64,000 bases of DNA from Mycoplasmatota bacterium (GTDB taxonomy: Bacteria; Bacillota_I; Bacilli_A; MAG-NZ): assembly GCA_018394315.1 (NCBI GenBank), contig CP074575.1:1334615-1398614 (forward strand), given 5' to 3'. Positions 1 through 10,438 of this stretch are shown piece after piece (position 1 is the first letter of the stretch; each line of letters begins with the position of its first letter). The position numbers and the translations under genes are program-made. The notes beneath the pieces were generated by a model. It did not search any database and was not told where the DNA came from. It saw nothing but the letters and a program-made list of their open reading frames with translations.

Positions 1-345
1 ATTCCGATAATTAATGAAAGATTGATTGAACATCTTGATGAAGTAGAACCATTTATTGAAGATTATTATTCAAAACAAGAGGACGATATTACTTATGGTG
101 TAGATGAGCAGGTTGAGTTTAATAATGAAGATACTGAGAGCTCAGTTGAAGAAGTTGGTAATGAAAATAGTAGCGAGAGTATAAGTAGTGAAGAAGTCAC
201 TGTGAAAGATGAAAAAAAAGAAGTAAATGTTGAGGAATTTGCTAAAAATATTAAGTATCCAAAGTATAATTATTATCGCATGTCAAATCCACATTATCGT
301 AATATTTACTATGACCCACGTAGTGGCAGATACTTTTACTTCTAA
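1..345 (+). CDS. 3' end of an acidic, tyrosine-tailed hypothetical protein (partial)
   Basis: The reading frame is open from the first base of the window, so the start lies upstream; a TTG at 22 is only an internal codon. The visible 114 residues are very acidic, with runs of Glu, Ser and Asp. They end in a basic, aromatic tail (YPKYNYYRMSNPHYRNIYYD and onward to FYF). There is no membrane segment and no catalytic motif. An acidic low-complexity linker with a Tyr-rich C-terminus is reminiscent of spore-coat or LysM morphogenetic proteins, and spore genes lie near ruvAB in some Bacilli, but this is only an inference. The gene ends 14 bp before ruvA and is probably co-transcribed with it. Confidence 0.6.
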   Translation: MPIINERLIEHLDEVEPFIEDYYSKQEDDITYGVDEQVEFNNEDTESSVEEVGNENSSESISSEEVTVKDEKKEVNVEEFAKNIKYPKYNYYRMSNPHYRNIYYDPRSGRYFYF

Positions 346-359
346 TTATAGGAGGATTT

Positions 360-914
360 ATGTACGCATATTTAATTGGAGCAATTAGTGAACAATATCC
401 AACACATGTTGTATTAGAGTGTAATGGAATTGGTTTTTTGATTAAGACTCCTAATCCTTATGTCTTTAGTATAGATAAAACATACAAAGTATATACTTAT
501 CAACACGTGAGAGAAGATTTAATTGAATTGTATGGATTTATAAAAAAGGATGAAAGAGAACTATTTTTAAAACTAATTAGTGTAAAGGGGATAGGCCCTA
601 AAGGTGCTTTAGCGATATTAGCTACTGGTTCAGTATCTAGTATTATTTCTGCCATAGAGAGTGGAAATAGTGACTATTTGAGAAAGTTTCCTGGAATTGG
701 TCCAAAAGCAAGTCAACAGATAGTTTTGGATTTGAAAGGTAAGTTCTCTGATGTTGGGCATTTGATAGATAATAATATTAATGATGTTCGCGAAGTATTA
801 TTATCATTAGGATATAGTTCAAAAGAAGTAAATAAAGTATTACAAAAGATACCATTCGAAGATAATTCTTTAGATGAAATGATTAAAATAGCTTTACAAA
901 TGATGCTGAAGTAG
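360..914 (+). CDS. ruvA: Holliday junction branch migration protein RuvA
   Basis: RuvA is the tetrameric DNA-binding platform that holds the four-way junction while RuvB hexamers drive branch migration. At 184 aa it is slightly shorter than E. coli RuvA (about 203 aa). The N-terminal OB fold covers about residues 1-63. Two helix-hairpin-helix motifs follow, with VKGIGPKGAL near 77 and FPGIGPKASQQ near 111, and the last 45 residues form the RuvB-binding domain. A clear AGGAGG lies just upstream of the ATG. ruvB follows after 16 bp, the standard ruvAB operon. Confidence 0.97.
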   Translation: MYAYLIGAISEQYPTHVVLECNGIGFLIKTPNPYVFSIDKTYKVYTYQHVREDLIELYGFIKKDERELFLKLISVKGIGPKGALAILATGSVSSIISAIESGNSDYLRKFPGIGPKASQQIVLDLKGKFSDVGHLIDNNINDVREVLLSLGYSSKEVNKVLQKIPFEDNSLDEMIKIALQMMLK

Positions 915-930
915 GATATGAGGTGTAAAT

Positions 931-1920
931 ATGGATGTACTTAGAGATTTCAAAGAAGAAGAATTTGAAAAATCTTTGAGACCAAAGTTTTTAAAAGAAT
1001 ATATTGGACAAACTAGTGTTAAGGAAATGATGGACATTTATATTAAGGCAGCTAGAATGAGAAATGAGTCATTAGATCATGTCTTGTTATATGGACCACC
1101 TGGATTAGGTAAAACTACATTAGCTACCATAATCGCTAATGAAATGGGAGTTAATATCAAGACTACAAGTGGACCTACGATTGAAAGAAGTGGTGATTTA
1201 GCGGCAATTTTATCCTCTTTAGAGCCAGGGGATGTACTTTTTATTGATGAAATTCATCGATTACCTAAAGTTGTTGAGGAGATCTTATATCCCGCGATGG
1301 AAGATTTTTCTTTAGATATTGTAGTAGGAAAAGATTCAACCGCAAGAAGTATTAGGATTGATTTACCTCCATTTACTCTAGTTGCAGCTACTACAAGATT
1401 TGGAGATCTAACAGCGCCACTGAGGGATAGATTTGGTGTTGTGGAAAAGTTAGAATATTATAAAGAAGATGACTTAAATGAAATTATACTGAGGACTGCT
1501 TCTATTTTTGATGTAAAAACTGATATGGATGCAGCAAGTGATTTGGCAAGAAGATCTCGAGGTACTCCAAGAATCGCGAATCGCTTATTTAAACGTATTA
1601 GAGACTTTGCTATGGTAAAAGGTAATGGTTCTGTTGATTTGGATATTACCAAGCATGCCTTAGAGAAGTTGAAAATAGATGAGTCTGGTTTAGATAGAAC
1701 TGATAAAGATTATTTATTAGGTATAATAGAAAGGTTTAATGGTGGTCCTGTAGGTATTGAGGCTCTAGCAGCTAGTATCGGTGAAGAAACCACGACACTT
1801 GAGGAAGCTTATGAACCGTTTCTTTTACAAGAAGGTTACGTCAAGAGAACACAAAGAGGAAGAATAGCAACTGAGAAAGCCTACAAGGCATTAGAAATAG
1901 ATAGAGGTACATTATTATAA
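931..1920 (+). CDS. ruvB: Holliday junction branch migration ATPase RuvB
   Basis: AAA+ motor of the RuvAB complex, 329 aa, close to the family norm. Walker A is [11 protein letters not shown] near residue 54, Walker B LFIDEIHR near 107, and the sensor/arginine-finger region [18 protein letters not shown] lies near 153-170. The C-terminal winged helix contains [10 protein letters not shown]. The stop overlaps the queA start by one base (TAATG), so translation is probably coupled. The chain ruvA-ruvB-queA-(sdaA)-tgt matches the usual Firmicute order except for the inserted sdaA. Confidence 0.98.
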   Translation: MDVLRDFKEEEFEKSLRPKFLKEYIGQTSVKEMMDIYIKAARMRNESLDHVLLYGPPGLGKTTLATIIANEMGVNIKTTSGPTIERSGDLAAILSSLEPGDVLFIDEIHRLPKVVEEILYPAMEDFSLDIVVGKDSTARSIRIDLPPFTLVAATTRFGDLTAPLRDRFGVVEKLEYYKEDDLNEIILRTASIFDVKTDMDAASDLARRSRGTPRIANRLFKRIRDFAMVKGNGSVDLDITKHALEKLKIDESGLDRTDKDYLLGIIERFNGGPVGIEALAASIGEETTTLEEAYEPFLLQEGYVKRTQRGRIATEKAYKALEIDRGTLL

Positions 1921-2936
1921 TGAAGACAAGTGATTTTGATTTTAATTTAGATAAGAGACTAATAGCTCAAACGCCTTTAAATGATCGTTCTAGTTCGAAA
2001 CTTATGGTACTTGATAAAAAGAGTGGAAAAATTATTCACGATAAGTTTAGTAATATAACGAATTATTTAAAGAAAGGCGATGTTTTAGTTCTAAACGACA
2101 CTAGAGTATTACCAGCAAGGCTACTTGGAATTAAAGAGGATACAGGGGCTAATATCGAATTAATGTTATTAAACAATCTAGAAAGCAATGTTTGGAAAAC
2201 CTTGGTTAAGCCCTTAAAAAGAATAAAATTGGGAACAGTTATAACATTTGGTAATGGTGAATTAAAGGCTAAGTGTATTAGAATACTGGATGAGGGAATA
2301 ATTCATGTAGAGATGTTGTATGAAGGGATTTTTTATGAAGTATTAGACAAGTTAGGAGAAATGCCACTTCCTCCATATATTACTGAAAAACTTGAGGTGA
2401 AAGATAGATATCAAACTGTGTACGCTAAGAATATAGGTTCAGTCGCTGCTCCCACTGCGGGTTTACACTTTACTGGGAACTTAATTGAAAAAGTAGAAAA
2501 AATGGGAGTACAAATTGCATATGTTACTTTACACGTGGGGTTAGGAACTTTTAGACCGATAAAAGTTGAAAATGTACTTGAACATAAAATGCATTCTGAA
2601 TTCTATAGTTTAACACAAGAAAATGCTAACATTTTAAATGAAGCTAAAGGAAGAATAGTTTCTGTTGGTACAACTTCAACTAGAACTCTTGAAACGATAC
2701 ATAGTAAGTTTGATAGTTTTAAAAAGGATTCTGGTTGGACTGATATTTTTATTTATCCAGGTTATAAGTTTAAGGCCGTAGATGCACTAATTACTAATTT
2801 TCACTTACCTAAATCTACTTTAATAATGTTAGTGAGCGCATTTTCTAAAAAAGAGTTTATAATGAATGCATACGAAGAAGCAACTAAAAATGAATATAGG
2901 TTTTTTTCTTTTGGTGATAGTATGTTTATCAAGTAA
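1920..2936 (+). CDS. queA: S-adenosylmethionine:tRNA ribosyltransferase-isomerase
   Basis: QueA moves the ribosyl group of SAM onto preQ1 in tRNA, giving epoxyqueuosine at position 34 of GUN-anticodon tRNAs. It is 338 aa, the family size. Conserved segments include [13 protein letters not shown] near residue 57, PLPPYI near 152, [12 protein letters not shown] near 175, [10 protein letters not shown] near 204, and [20 protein letters not shown] near 278. The start ATG shares a base with the ruvB stop. Tgt, which inserts preQ1, is two genes downstream, and QueG, which completes the pathway, is at 23.4 kb. Confidence 0.97.
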   Translation: MKTSDFDFNLDKRLIAQTPLNDRSSSKLMVLDKKSGKIIHDKFSNITNYLKKGDVLVLNDTRVLPARLLGIKEDTGANIELMLLNNLESNVWKTLVKPLKRIKLGTVITFGNGELKAKCIRILDEGIIHVEMLYEGIFYEVLDKLGEMPLPPYITEKLEVKDRYQTVYAKNIGSVAAPTAGLHFTGNLIEKVEKMGVQIAYVTLHVGLGTFRPIKVENVLEHKMHSEFYSLTQENANILNEAKGRIVSVGTTSTRTLETIHSKFDSFKKDSGWTDIFIYPGYKFKAVDALITNFHLPKSTLIMLVSAFSKKEFIMNAYEEATKNEYRFFSFGDSMFIK

Positions 2937-2945
2937 GGAGTTATT

Positions 2946-4130
2946 ATGAAATCAATACGAAGACTATATAAAGTGGGGCCTGGACCTAGTAGTTCTCACA
3001 CTATTGGACCTAGAAATGCAGCTAAAATGTTTAAACAAAAATATAAAAGCGATAAGTATTCTGTTGCATTATATGGCTCTTTAGCTGCCACTGGAAAAGG
3101 TCATTTGACAGACCATATAATAGAAAAAGAGTTACATCCGAGTAAAGTTGAATTTGCTTGGTTTCCAAATGAAGAATTAGAAATTCATCCAAATGGTATG
3201 ATTTTTTCGGATGGACTGAATGAACTTGAAATTTATAGTATTGGTGGAGGAGAAATTATAGTACAAGGGTTTCCTTCCACAGACTCAGAAGATATATACC
3301 CTCAAGTAGATTTTAGAGAAATAAAAAACTGGTGTTTATTGAATGAGAAACAACTGCATGACTACGTATATAATTATGAAGATGATTCAATAAAAAAATT
3401 CTTATTCGAGATATGGAATACAATGAAAAATACAATCGATAAAGGACTTAGTAAAAGTGGGATTTTATATGGTGGATTGGATGTAAGAAAGAGAGCAAAA
3501 GAACTTTTTGAGTCGTTAGAAAATGAGAATATCTTTAAGATTGAAAGTGCTAGAGAAAATGCACTTGTATCTTCATTTGCGTTTGCTGTAAGTGAGGAGA
3601 ATGCTAGCGGTAATACAGTAGTTACAGCACCAACTTGTGGAGCAAGTGGTGTTTTACCAGCTGTACTTAAGGGAGCTCAAAGTAAATATAATTTTTCAGA
3701 TGATGTTATAGTTGATGCTTTAGCAGCTGCAGCTGTAATTGGAAATGTCATTAAACATAACGCTTCAATATCGGGTGCTGAGGCAGGTTGTCAAGCAGAG
3801 GTAGGTACAGCGTGTAGTATGGCTGCAGCAGCCTATGGAACATTACTTAATTTTCCTATTGAACAGATTGAGACGGCTTGTGAAATTGCTTTGGAACACA
3901 ACTTAGGACTTACATGTGACCCTGTGCTTGGTTTAGTTCAGATTCCATGTATTGAAAGAAATGCGGTGGGTGCACTAAGAGCTGTAGATGCTTGTGATTT
4001 ATCAAATATCCTTCATAGAGATAATAAAGTATCTTTTGATAAAGTAGTTCAGACGATGTACGAAACGGGAAAAGATATGAATAGAAATTATAGAGAAACT
4101 AGTCAAGGTGGACTAGCGAAAAATTATTAG
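2946..4130 (+). CDS. sdaA: Single-chain iron-sulfur L-serine dehydratase
   Basis: Converts L-serine to pyruvate and ammonia using a [4Fe-4S] cluster. The N-terminal half matches the beta domain (GPGPSSSHTIGPRNAAKMF near residue 12; AATGKGHLTDH near 47). The C-terminal half matches the catalytic alpha domain (VVTAPTCGASGVLPAVL near 226), with further conserved cysteines in AGCQAEVGTACSMAA and LGLTCDPVLGLVQIPC. At 394 aa it is a beta-alpha fusion but shorter than the E. coli enzymes (about 455 aa). It sits 9 bp after queA and 9 bp before tgt, an unusual position inside a queuosine operon. The oxygen-sensitive cluster suggests an anaerobic habit, and the product pyruvate can be used by PPDK. Confidence 0.93.
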   Translation: MKSIRRLYKVGPGPSSSHTIGPRNAAKMFKQKYKSDKYSVALYGSLAATGKGHLTDHIIEKELHPSKVEFAWFPNEELEIHPNGMIFSDGLNELEIYSIGGGEIIVQGFPSTDSEDIYPQVDFREIKNWCLLNEKQLHDYVYNYEDDSIKKFLFEIWNTMKNTIDKGLSKSGILYGGLDVRKRAKELFESLENENIFKIESARENALVSSFAFAVSEENASGNTVVTAPTCGASGVLPAVLKGAQSKYNFSDDVIVDALAAAAVIGNVIKHNASISGAEAGCQAEVGTACSMAAAAYGTLLNFPIEQIETACEIALEHNLGLTCDPVLGLVQIPCIERNAVGALRAVDACDLSNILHRDNKVSFDKVVQTMYETGKDMNRNYRETSQGGLAKNY

Positions 4131-5246
<1,116 letters not shown>

Positions 5247-5247
5247 G

Positions 5248-5271
5248 AGCAAGTTATCTTGCTTTTTTTTT
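5248..5271 (+). terminator. Intrinsic terminator after tgt
   Basis: The 6-bp stem AGCAAG / CTTGCT with loop TTAT is followed directly by nine Ts. It closes the ruvA-tgt transcript. A TATAAT at 5277-5282 just beyond it may belong to the ftsW promoter, although its -35 region is poor. Confidence 0.85.
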
Positions 5272-5305
5272 ATTCATATAATTAGTGAAAGATATGAGGT
5301 TTAAC

Positions 5306-6373
5306 ATGAATAGAAAAGTACTTTTACTAAGTTTGATATTGTCTTCAATTGGAGTAGTGATGATTTATAGTGCATCAGAAATATGGGCAGAATTCAAATA
5401 TGGAAACCAATACTATTACTTATCAAAACAAATACTTTTTTTTGCAGTAGGTATAATAATAATGATTACAGTTTCAAAAATTCACTACGGTTATTACTAT
5501 AAGTATGCAAATCTTATATTTTTTTCATCTCTAATTATACTTATTTTAGTATTAGTTCCTGGAATTGGATCCATTAGAGGTGGAGCTAGGAGTTGGATCG
5601 GTGTTGGGCAATTTTCACTTCAGCCAAGTGAGTTTATTAAGTTAGGACTAGCGATATTTGTAGCAAAAGTACTAGCTAATAATGTCTTTAAGTCACTCAA
5701 AGATTACTTTGGTTTGTTATTGATAATTGTGGTTGTTTTCTTGATAATTATGCTTCAGCCCGATTTTGGAACAGGTGTTGTTATTGTTTCATCAATGGTG
5801 CTAGTGTTGATAATTTCAGGTCTTCCTATAGGTACAATCGTAATGGTCGGAGTAATGGGTTTTGCTGGATTAGTTATGTTGATTATTTCGGCACCGTACC
5901 GAATGAAAAGAATTTTTGCTTTTATTGATCCTTGGAGTGATCCGCTTGGGAGTGGATTTCAAATTATACAGTCACTCTATGCATTAGTTCCCGGAGGACT
6001 TTATGGTTTTGGATTAGGTGGAAGTAGACAAAAGTATTATTACTTACCCGAGCCACAAACCGATTTTATTTTCGCAATAATTACAGAAGAATTGGGTTTA
6101 CTAGGTTCCATTACAATTTTGATTATTTACTTGCTTTTATTCTATTATATCTTGATGATTTCAATAAAAAGCAACTCGCAATTTGGAACTTATTTGTCGT
6201 TAAGTATAGGGATACTTCTTTTCATGCAATTTATAATAAATATTTTTGTTGTAATAGGATTAATTCCAGTGACAGGTGTAACTCTTCCTTTCTTAAGTTA
6301 TGGAGGAAGTTCTTTGGTGTTAACATTAGCAAGTATGGGAATAATAATAAATATCGCAAAGGAAGTGAAGTAA
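5306..6373 (+). CDS. ftsW: Peptidoglycan glycosyltransferase FtsW (SEDS family)
   Basis: Polytopic SEDS enzyme that polymerises lipid II at the septum with a class B PBP. Roughly ten hydrophobic segments are visible. Family motifs are LQPSEFIKLG near residue 109, LQPDFGTG near 149, GGSRQKYYYLPEPQTDFIFA near 240 and LPFLSYGGSSL near the end. The YLPEPQTDF loop and the neighbours (murG, murB, divIB, ftsZ) favour FtsW over RodA. In-frame GTG 5285 and ATG 5294 exist, but ATG 5306 has GAGGT five bases upstream and puts the first membrane helix at the usual distance, giving 355 aa. It abuts murG with no gap. Confidence 0.9.
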   Translation: MNRKVLLLSLILSSIGVVMIYSASEIWAEFKYGNQYYYLSKQILFFAVGIIIMITVSKIHYGYYYKYANLIFFSSLIILILVLVPGIGSIRGGARSWIGVGQFSLQPSEFIKLGLAIFVAKVLANNVFKSLKDYFGLLLIIVVVFLIIMLQPDFGTGVVIVSSMVLVLIISGLPIGTIVMVGVMGFAGLVMLIISAPYRMKRIFAFIDPWSDPLGSGFQIIQSLYALVPGGLYGFGLGGSRQKYYYLPEPQTDFIFAIITEELGLLGSITILIIYLLLFYYILMISIKSNSQFGTYLSLSIGILLFMQFIINIFVVIGLIPVTGVTLPFLSYGGSSLVLTLASMGIIINIAKEVK

Positions 6374-7408
6374 ATGAAGGTAGTCATTGCTGCTGGAGGT
6401 AGTGGAGGACATTTATATCCTGCGCTTAGTTTAGCAGAACACTTAAAAAAGAGCTTGAATTGTCATATAACTTTAATTAACTCTACGAAAGAGATTGAAA
6501 AAAAAATTGTAGAAGGAACCAGTTTCTTAGACGAAATCATAAGCTTAGATATCACAGGACTTCACCGTAAAATAAGTTATAAAAATATAATTACTTTCTA
6601 TAAATTATTTATATCTATAATTAAGTCAAGAGCTATACTAAAAAAAATTGAACCAAATGTAGTAATTGGGTTAGGCGGTTATGTAAGTTTTCCTGTATTA
6701 ATTTCGGCTTCTAAATATCATACTTTTATTCATGAACAAAATGTAATTCCTGGGCTAGTAAATAAGGTGCTTAGTAAAGTGGTGGATAATGTCTTTATAT
6801 CATTTACTGAATCCGAGAAATACTTCAAGAAAAATACTATTTTGATTAAAAATCCGCGTGTTTTAGACTTGAAATATGATGTGACGTTTTCCAATAGAAT
6901 CTTAATTGTGGGTGGCTCACAAGGATCTAAGGTAATAAATGATGCAGTTATAAAACAGTATGAATCATTAAAGAATATGGAAATAACTTTAGTAACTGGA
7001 ACTAGATACTATGATGAAGTTAAGAAGGAAATCGATGAAACAGATAATTTCAAAATTGTAAGTTATTTAGATCATTTTAGAGAGGAGTTAATACATTCAA
7101 GATTGATAGTTTGCCGTGCAGGGGCAACTACGATCTCTGAAATAATTGAACTTGAGAAACCTTCTATTTTGATTCCTAGTTCATATGTTTCTAATGATCA
7201 CCAAACATTAAATGCAAAGGTTCTATCTGATGCTAGTGCGGGGCTTTTATTAGAAGAAAGTTCTATTGATACTTTAAGTAATATAATTAAGGATTTAGAT
7301 AAAGATAAGTTATTTACAATGAAGGAAAACATAAAGATTATTAAGAGGAGAGATTATTTAGATGTAATTTCTATTATTAAAGAGAGGGTAGGTGAATTAA
7401 ATGAGTAA
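6374..7408 (+). CDS. murG: UDP-GlcNAc:undecaprenyl-pyrophosphoryl-MurNAc-pentapeptide transferase MurG
   Basis: Adds GlcNAc to lipid I to form lipid II on the inner membrane face. GT-B fold, 344 aa. The N-terminal glycine-rich loop is AAGGSGGHLYPALSLAEHL at residues 6-24. HEQNVIPG near 118, the second-domain loop GGSQGSK near 180 and the donor-site segment CRAGATTISEIIELEKPSIL near 246 are all present. The start follows the ftsW stop directly, so the two are translationally linked. Its product feeds FtsW. Confidence 0.97.
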   Translation: MKVVIAAGGSGGHLYPALSLAEHLKKSLNCHITLINSTKEIEKKIVEGTSFLDEIISLDITGLHRKISYKNIITFYKLFISIIKSRAILKKIEPNVVIGLGGYVSFPVLISASKYHTFIHEQNVIPGLVNKVLSKVVDNVFISFTESEKYFKKNTILIKNPRVLDLKYDVTFSNRILIVGGSQGSKVINDAVIKQYESLKNMEITLVTGTRYYDEVKKEIDETDNFKIVSYLDHFREELIHSRLIVCRAGATTISEIIELEKPSILIPSSYVSNDHQTLNAKVLSDASAGLLLEESSIDTLSNIIKDLDKDKLFTMKENIKIIKRRDYLDVISIIKERVGELNE

Positions 7409-7440
7409 ATTCAAAAAGTGAATTTATTCATTCGAAATTT

Positions 7441-8340
7441 ATGAGTATAGTTGAAATTGTGGAGAAGTACTATCTAGGTACAATTAAAAAAAATGTTTTT
7501 TTTAAAGATATAACAACTTTAAAGGTAGGAGGGAAAATAAAGTATTACTTTCAGCCTAATAGTTTTGAAAGTTTAAAAAAATTCTTGAGGCTAAAAGGTG
7601 AAGTTTCTATTTTTATAATAGGAAACGGATCAAATATACTCGCAAGTGATGATGAGTATGATGGGGTTGTAATTGATTTAAGTAAAATCCCTACTTCAAT
7701 AAATCATATTGACGATTTTTTTTATGTGACTGCAAATTGTCATGTTGCTTCAGTAGTTAACTATGCTGTAAATAAAGGTTACAGTGGTTTAGAATTTTTA
7801 GCTACAATTCCAGCTCAAATTGGTGGAGCTGTTTATATGAATGCAGGAGCATACAAAGGTGAAATCAGTGATGCTTTTTACATGTGTGAATGCTTAACAA
7901 AAAATGGTGACACAGTTTATTTGTCCAAGGAAGAAATGATGTTTGCATATAGAAACTCGGTTCTTCACGAGAAGGAATATATAATAATCAACATAGTGTT
8001 TAAACTTAAAAAAAGTAAAATCTTTGCGATGAAGAAATTAATTAAACGAAGAAAAAAGAGAAATAAAAAAGAAAAACCGCTTGAATTTCCAAATGCGGGA
8101 AGTGTGTTCAAAAATTCAGAATCATATTCAGCTTGGAAATTGATTGATTCTGCTGGATTAAGGGAATACAGGGTAAATGATGCAGGAATTTCGGAAAAAC
8201 ATGCGAATTTTATCATAAATTGTGGAAATGCTCGTGCAATAGATGTTAAAATATTAATAGATTTTATTATAGAAAAAGTATACGAAAAACATAAAATTAA
8301 ACTTAAAGTAGAGTGGGTTTTCGTTAATTGGAGTGATTAG
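7441..8340 (+). CDS. murB: UDP-N-acetylenolpyruvoylglucosamine reductase MurB
   Basis: FAD enzyme that makes UDP-MurNAc in the cytoplasm. FAD-binding motifs are TTLKVGGKIKYY near residue 23, GNGSNILASD near 61 and IPAQIGGAVYMNAGAY near 122. Substrate and proton-donor regions are PNAGSVFKN near 217 and AGISEKHANFIIN near 248. It is 299 aa, normal for the Firmicute type. There is no good Shine-Dalgarno before ATG 7441. The 32-bp gap after murG contains a perfect 7-bp hairpin (7407-7413 with 7419-7425) that may help reinitiation. The next gene starts directly at its stop. Confidence 0.95.
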   Translation: MSIVEIVEKYYLGTIKKNVFFKDITTLKVGGKIKYYFQPNSFESLKKFLRLKGEVSIFIIGNGSNILASDDEYDGVVIDLSKIPTSINHIDDFFYVTANCHVASVVNYAVNKGYSGLEFLATIPAQIGGAVYMNAGAYKGEISDAFYMCECLTKNGDTVYLSKEEMMFAYRNSVLHEKEYIIINIVFKLKKSKIFAMKKLIKRRKKRNKKEKPLEFPNAGSVFKNSESYSAWKLIDSAGLREYRVNDAGISEKHANFIINCGNARAIDVKILIDFIIEKVYEKHKIKLKVEWVFVNWSD

Positions 8341-8982
8341 ATGAAAATAGAAAAGAAAATAGGGGTAATAGTAGTATCGTTTTTCTTGATTTTTATCTTT
8401 GTAACATTGTTCATAGTTTTAACTAGCGAATATAAATTTAATGATATTTCTATTAATGGAGCTCAAATCCTTGAAGAGAGGTTAATAGATGATATTGATC
8501 TTGAGAATAACTATTTCCTATTTTCTCCAAAATTTTCTATTAACCATAAATTATCTAAGCTAGGATATATAGCTGATTATACTGTTGATAGAGAATTTCC
8601 AAATAAATTGGAAATTAATGTTGAGATAGAAAATGTTTTACTTTGTTCTAATGAGTCTATAGTATTTGCTGATTATCAGATTGGTAGGGACGCTGGACTA
8701 GAATCCCTTTGTCTCGATAAACCAGTAGTTAAGAATCTTATAGAAATGGAGAATAAACTCTTTTTAATTTTAGATTCATACGGTGATATAGTAGAGCCTG
8801 TAAAAGGAATAATTAAAGAACTAAATTTCGTAGATAATGAGACACTAAGTTTCAATATGTCCGATGGTATTACTGTATACCTTACAATAAATGAAGATAA
8901 AACAATAAGTGATTATCTAAATAATTACTTTAATTATAAAGTTGAAGACAATATTATCGATTTAAGACTAAAATACCAGTGA
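8341..8982 (+). CDS. divIB: Cell-division protein DivIB/FtsQ
   Basis: A bitopic divisome protein that stabilises the FtsL-DivIC subcomplex. It has a short Lys-rich cytoplasmic tail, one strong membrane helix at about residues 8-29, then a POTRA domain starting YKFNDISINGAQILEERLI and a beta domain. Its 213 aa make it shorter than B. subtilis DivIB (263 aa), mainly in the C-terminal tail. It begins immediately after the murB stop, the common murB-divIB order. In most relatives ftsA or ftsZ follows; here only ftsZ does. Sequence conservation is low in this family, so the call rests on topology, the POTRA pattern and position. Confidence 0.82.
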   Translation: MKIEKKIGVIVVSFFLIFIFVTLFIVLTSEYKFNDISINGAQILEERLIDDIDLENNYFLFSPKFSINHKLSKLGYIADYTVDREFPNKLEINVEIENVLLCSNESIVFADYQIGRDAGLESLCLDKPVVKNLIEMENKLFLILDSYGDIVEPVKGIIKELNFVDNETLSFNMSDGITVYLTINEDKTISDYLNNYFNYKVEDNIIDLRLKYQ

Positions 8983-8986
8983 TATA

Positions 8987-9015
8987 TTGTAATTTATTGG
9001 TTTAGAAAGTATAAT
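8987..9015 (+). promoter_or_regulatory. Sigma-A promoter of ftsZ
   Basis: TTGTAA (8987-8992), a 17-bp spacer and a perfect TATAAT (9010-9015). It sits directly after the divIB stop and gives a leader of about 40 nt before the ftsZ ribosome site. Confidence 0.75.
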
Positions 9016-9059
9016 GGTTATATGACTGTATAAAAAGTATTTATAGGGGGTTTATTACG

Positions 9060-10130
9060 ATGATTATGGATTATGATAATTTCACCAACGGTCCTATTCT
9101 AAAAGTAATTGGAGTAGGCGGAGGTGGTGGAAATGCTGTTAATAGAATGGTTGAAAACAATGTACAAGGTGTTGAATTTATCGCAGTTAATACAGATGCG
9201 CAAGTCTTAAGGTTGTCAAAGGCAGATATAAGAATTCAGTTAGGGAGAAATCTAACTAAAGGTTTAGGTGCGGGTGCTGATCCAGAAGTTGGCCGTCTAG
9301 CAGCTGAAGAATCTAAACAAGAGCTAGAAAAAGTCCTTGAAGGTGCTGATATGGTATTTATCACTGCTGGTATGGGTGGAGGTACTGGTACAGGTGCCGC
9401 GCCAGTTATAGCTGAAATTGCTAGAGATATGGGTGTTTTGACTGTAGGTATTGTTACAAAGCCTTTTAGTTTTGAAGGAGAGAGAAGAACATTAGTCGCA
9501 GAAGAGGGGTTAAGAAAACTTAAACCATTCTGTGATACTTTCATTGTGATACCTAATAATAAATTATTATTTGCATTAGATAAAAATATTAATATGCTTG
9601 AAGCTTATCGTGAAGCGGATAAAGTATTACGTCAAGGAGTTCAGGGTATTGCTGAAATAATAGCAGTTCCAGGTTTAGTAAATGTGGATTTCGCAGATGT
9701 AAGAACTGTTATGAAAGATAAAGGTACTGCCTTAATGGGTATAGGGATGGCTTCAGGAGATACAAGAGCTGTAGAAGCTGTACGAAGAGCAATTCATTCA
9801 CCATTACTTGAAACAAGTATTAATGGTGCTACTGATGCGATTGTTAATATCACTAGTGATTTTGAAATTACTTTAAGTGAAGTAAATGAAGCTATAAATG
9901 AGATACAGAATAATTCTTCAACAGAAATCAATATCATTCACGGACAAGCCATTAACGCAGATTTAGACAATGAAGTAATCGTTACTATTATTGCTACAGG
10001 ATTTAAACAACATGATGAAGACCATGAGGACTTTGAAGTAGATGATATAATTGTTGACTTTGCTGCTGATGAAGGTGAAAAGGAACCGTCTCCTAATGTT
10101 CCTGATTGGCTAAATAAAAGATTTAAATAG
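9060..10130 (+). CDS. ftsZ: Cell division GTPase FtsZ
   Basis: Tubulin homologue that forms the Z ring. GTP-binding segments are [13 protein letters not shown] near residue 18, the tubulin signature [16 protein letters not shown] near 106, and the synergy-loop region [11 protein letters not shown] near 206. The tail is acidic and ends in [10 protein letters not shown], which resembles the conserved C-terminal peptide that binds FtsA or SepF. It is 356 aa. AGGGGGT lies eight bases before ATG 9060, favouring this start over the ATG at 9066. ftsZ stands alone between its own promoter and a terminator; no ftsA is next to it. Confidence 0.99.
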   Translation: MIMDYDNFTNGPILKVIGVGGGGGNAVNRMVENNVQGVEFIAVNTDAQVLRLSKADIRIQLGRNLTKGLGAGADPEVGRLAAEESKQELEKVLEGADMVFITAGMGGGTGTGAAPVIAEIARDMGVLTVGIVTKPFSFEGERRTLVAEEGLRKLKPFCDTFIVIPNNKLLFALDKNINMLEAYREADKVLRQGVQGIAEIIAVPGLVNVDFADVRTVMKDKGTALMGIGMASGDTRAVEAVRRAIHSPLLETSINGATDAIVNITSDFEITLSEVNEAINEIQNNSSTEINIIHGQAINADLDNEVIVTIIATGFKQHDEDHEDFEVDDIIVDFAADEGEKEPSPNVPDWLNKRFK

Positions 10131-10134
10131 AGAT

Positions 10135-10156
10135 AAAGGAGCTAAGGCTCCTTTTT
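10135..10156 (+). terminator. Intrinsic terminator after ftsZ
   Basis: An 8-bp perfect stem (AAAGGAGC / GCTCCTTT, loop TAAG) runs into a T-rich tract, four bases after the ftsZ stop. Confidence 0.88.
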
Positions 10157-10324
10157 AAATGCTTATATAGAATTAATTTTAATATACTCTACATGTATTA
10201 AAAAAGAAGATCTAAAACAATAAATTTCATCTCATTTTGTAAGAAATTATATTTATAAACCTAAAACTCTCGGTAATGATCTATATATAGAATTTTATGA
10301 TTTGATGGATTAATATTTATTTTT

Positions 10325-10355
10325 AAAAAAAGACATTAATCTAATGTCTTTTTTT
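10325..10355. terminator. Bidirectional terminator-like hairpin upstream of spoIIGA
   Basis: A stem of about 14 bp (A-run plus AGACATTA paired with TAATGTCT plus T-run, loop ATC), with T-tracts on both strands. It lies 190 bp past the ftsZ terminator with no gene in between. It may insulate spoIIGA from upstream transcription or end a short RNA I cannot identify. Confidence 0.7.
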
Positions 10356-10386
10356 GTTTATAAATAATTATTTCGTAATAAAATTA

Positions 10387-10418
10387 ATGACAATTTTTTT
10401 TTCGTATTTCCTTAAAAT
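10387..10418 (+). promoter_or_regulatory. Possible Spo0A-type promoter of spoIIGA with long spacer
   Basis: ATGACA (10387-10392) and TAAAAT (10413-10418) are separated by 20 bp. This is longer than normal, recalling the long-spaced, Spo0A-activated sigma-A promoter of B. subtilis spoIIG. Two weak reverse 0A-box-like TTCGTA segments lie at 10372 and 10401. The elements are degenerate, so this is a suggestion only. Confidence 0.35.
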
Positions 10419-10438
10419 TAAGGTAGGGGGAGAGGAAT

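Larger units (their letters stand above)
10157..10438. other. AT-rich intergenic region between ftsZ and spoIIGA
   Basis: No convincing gene is present in this 282-bp stretch. It holds a second strong hairpin at 10325-10355 and, near its right end, a possible spoIIGA promoter; both are listed separately. The stretch 10160-10320 shows nothing recognisable. Confidence 0.6.

Noticed and set aside
7407-7425. Hairpin between murG and murB as a terminator
   Set aside because: The stem is only 7 AT-rich bp and has no T-tract; a transcript break inside a wall-synthesis operon is unlikely.
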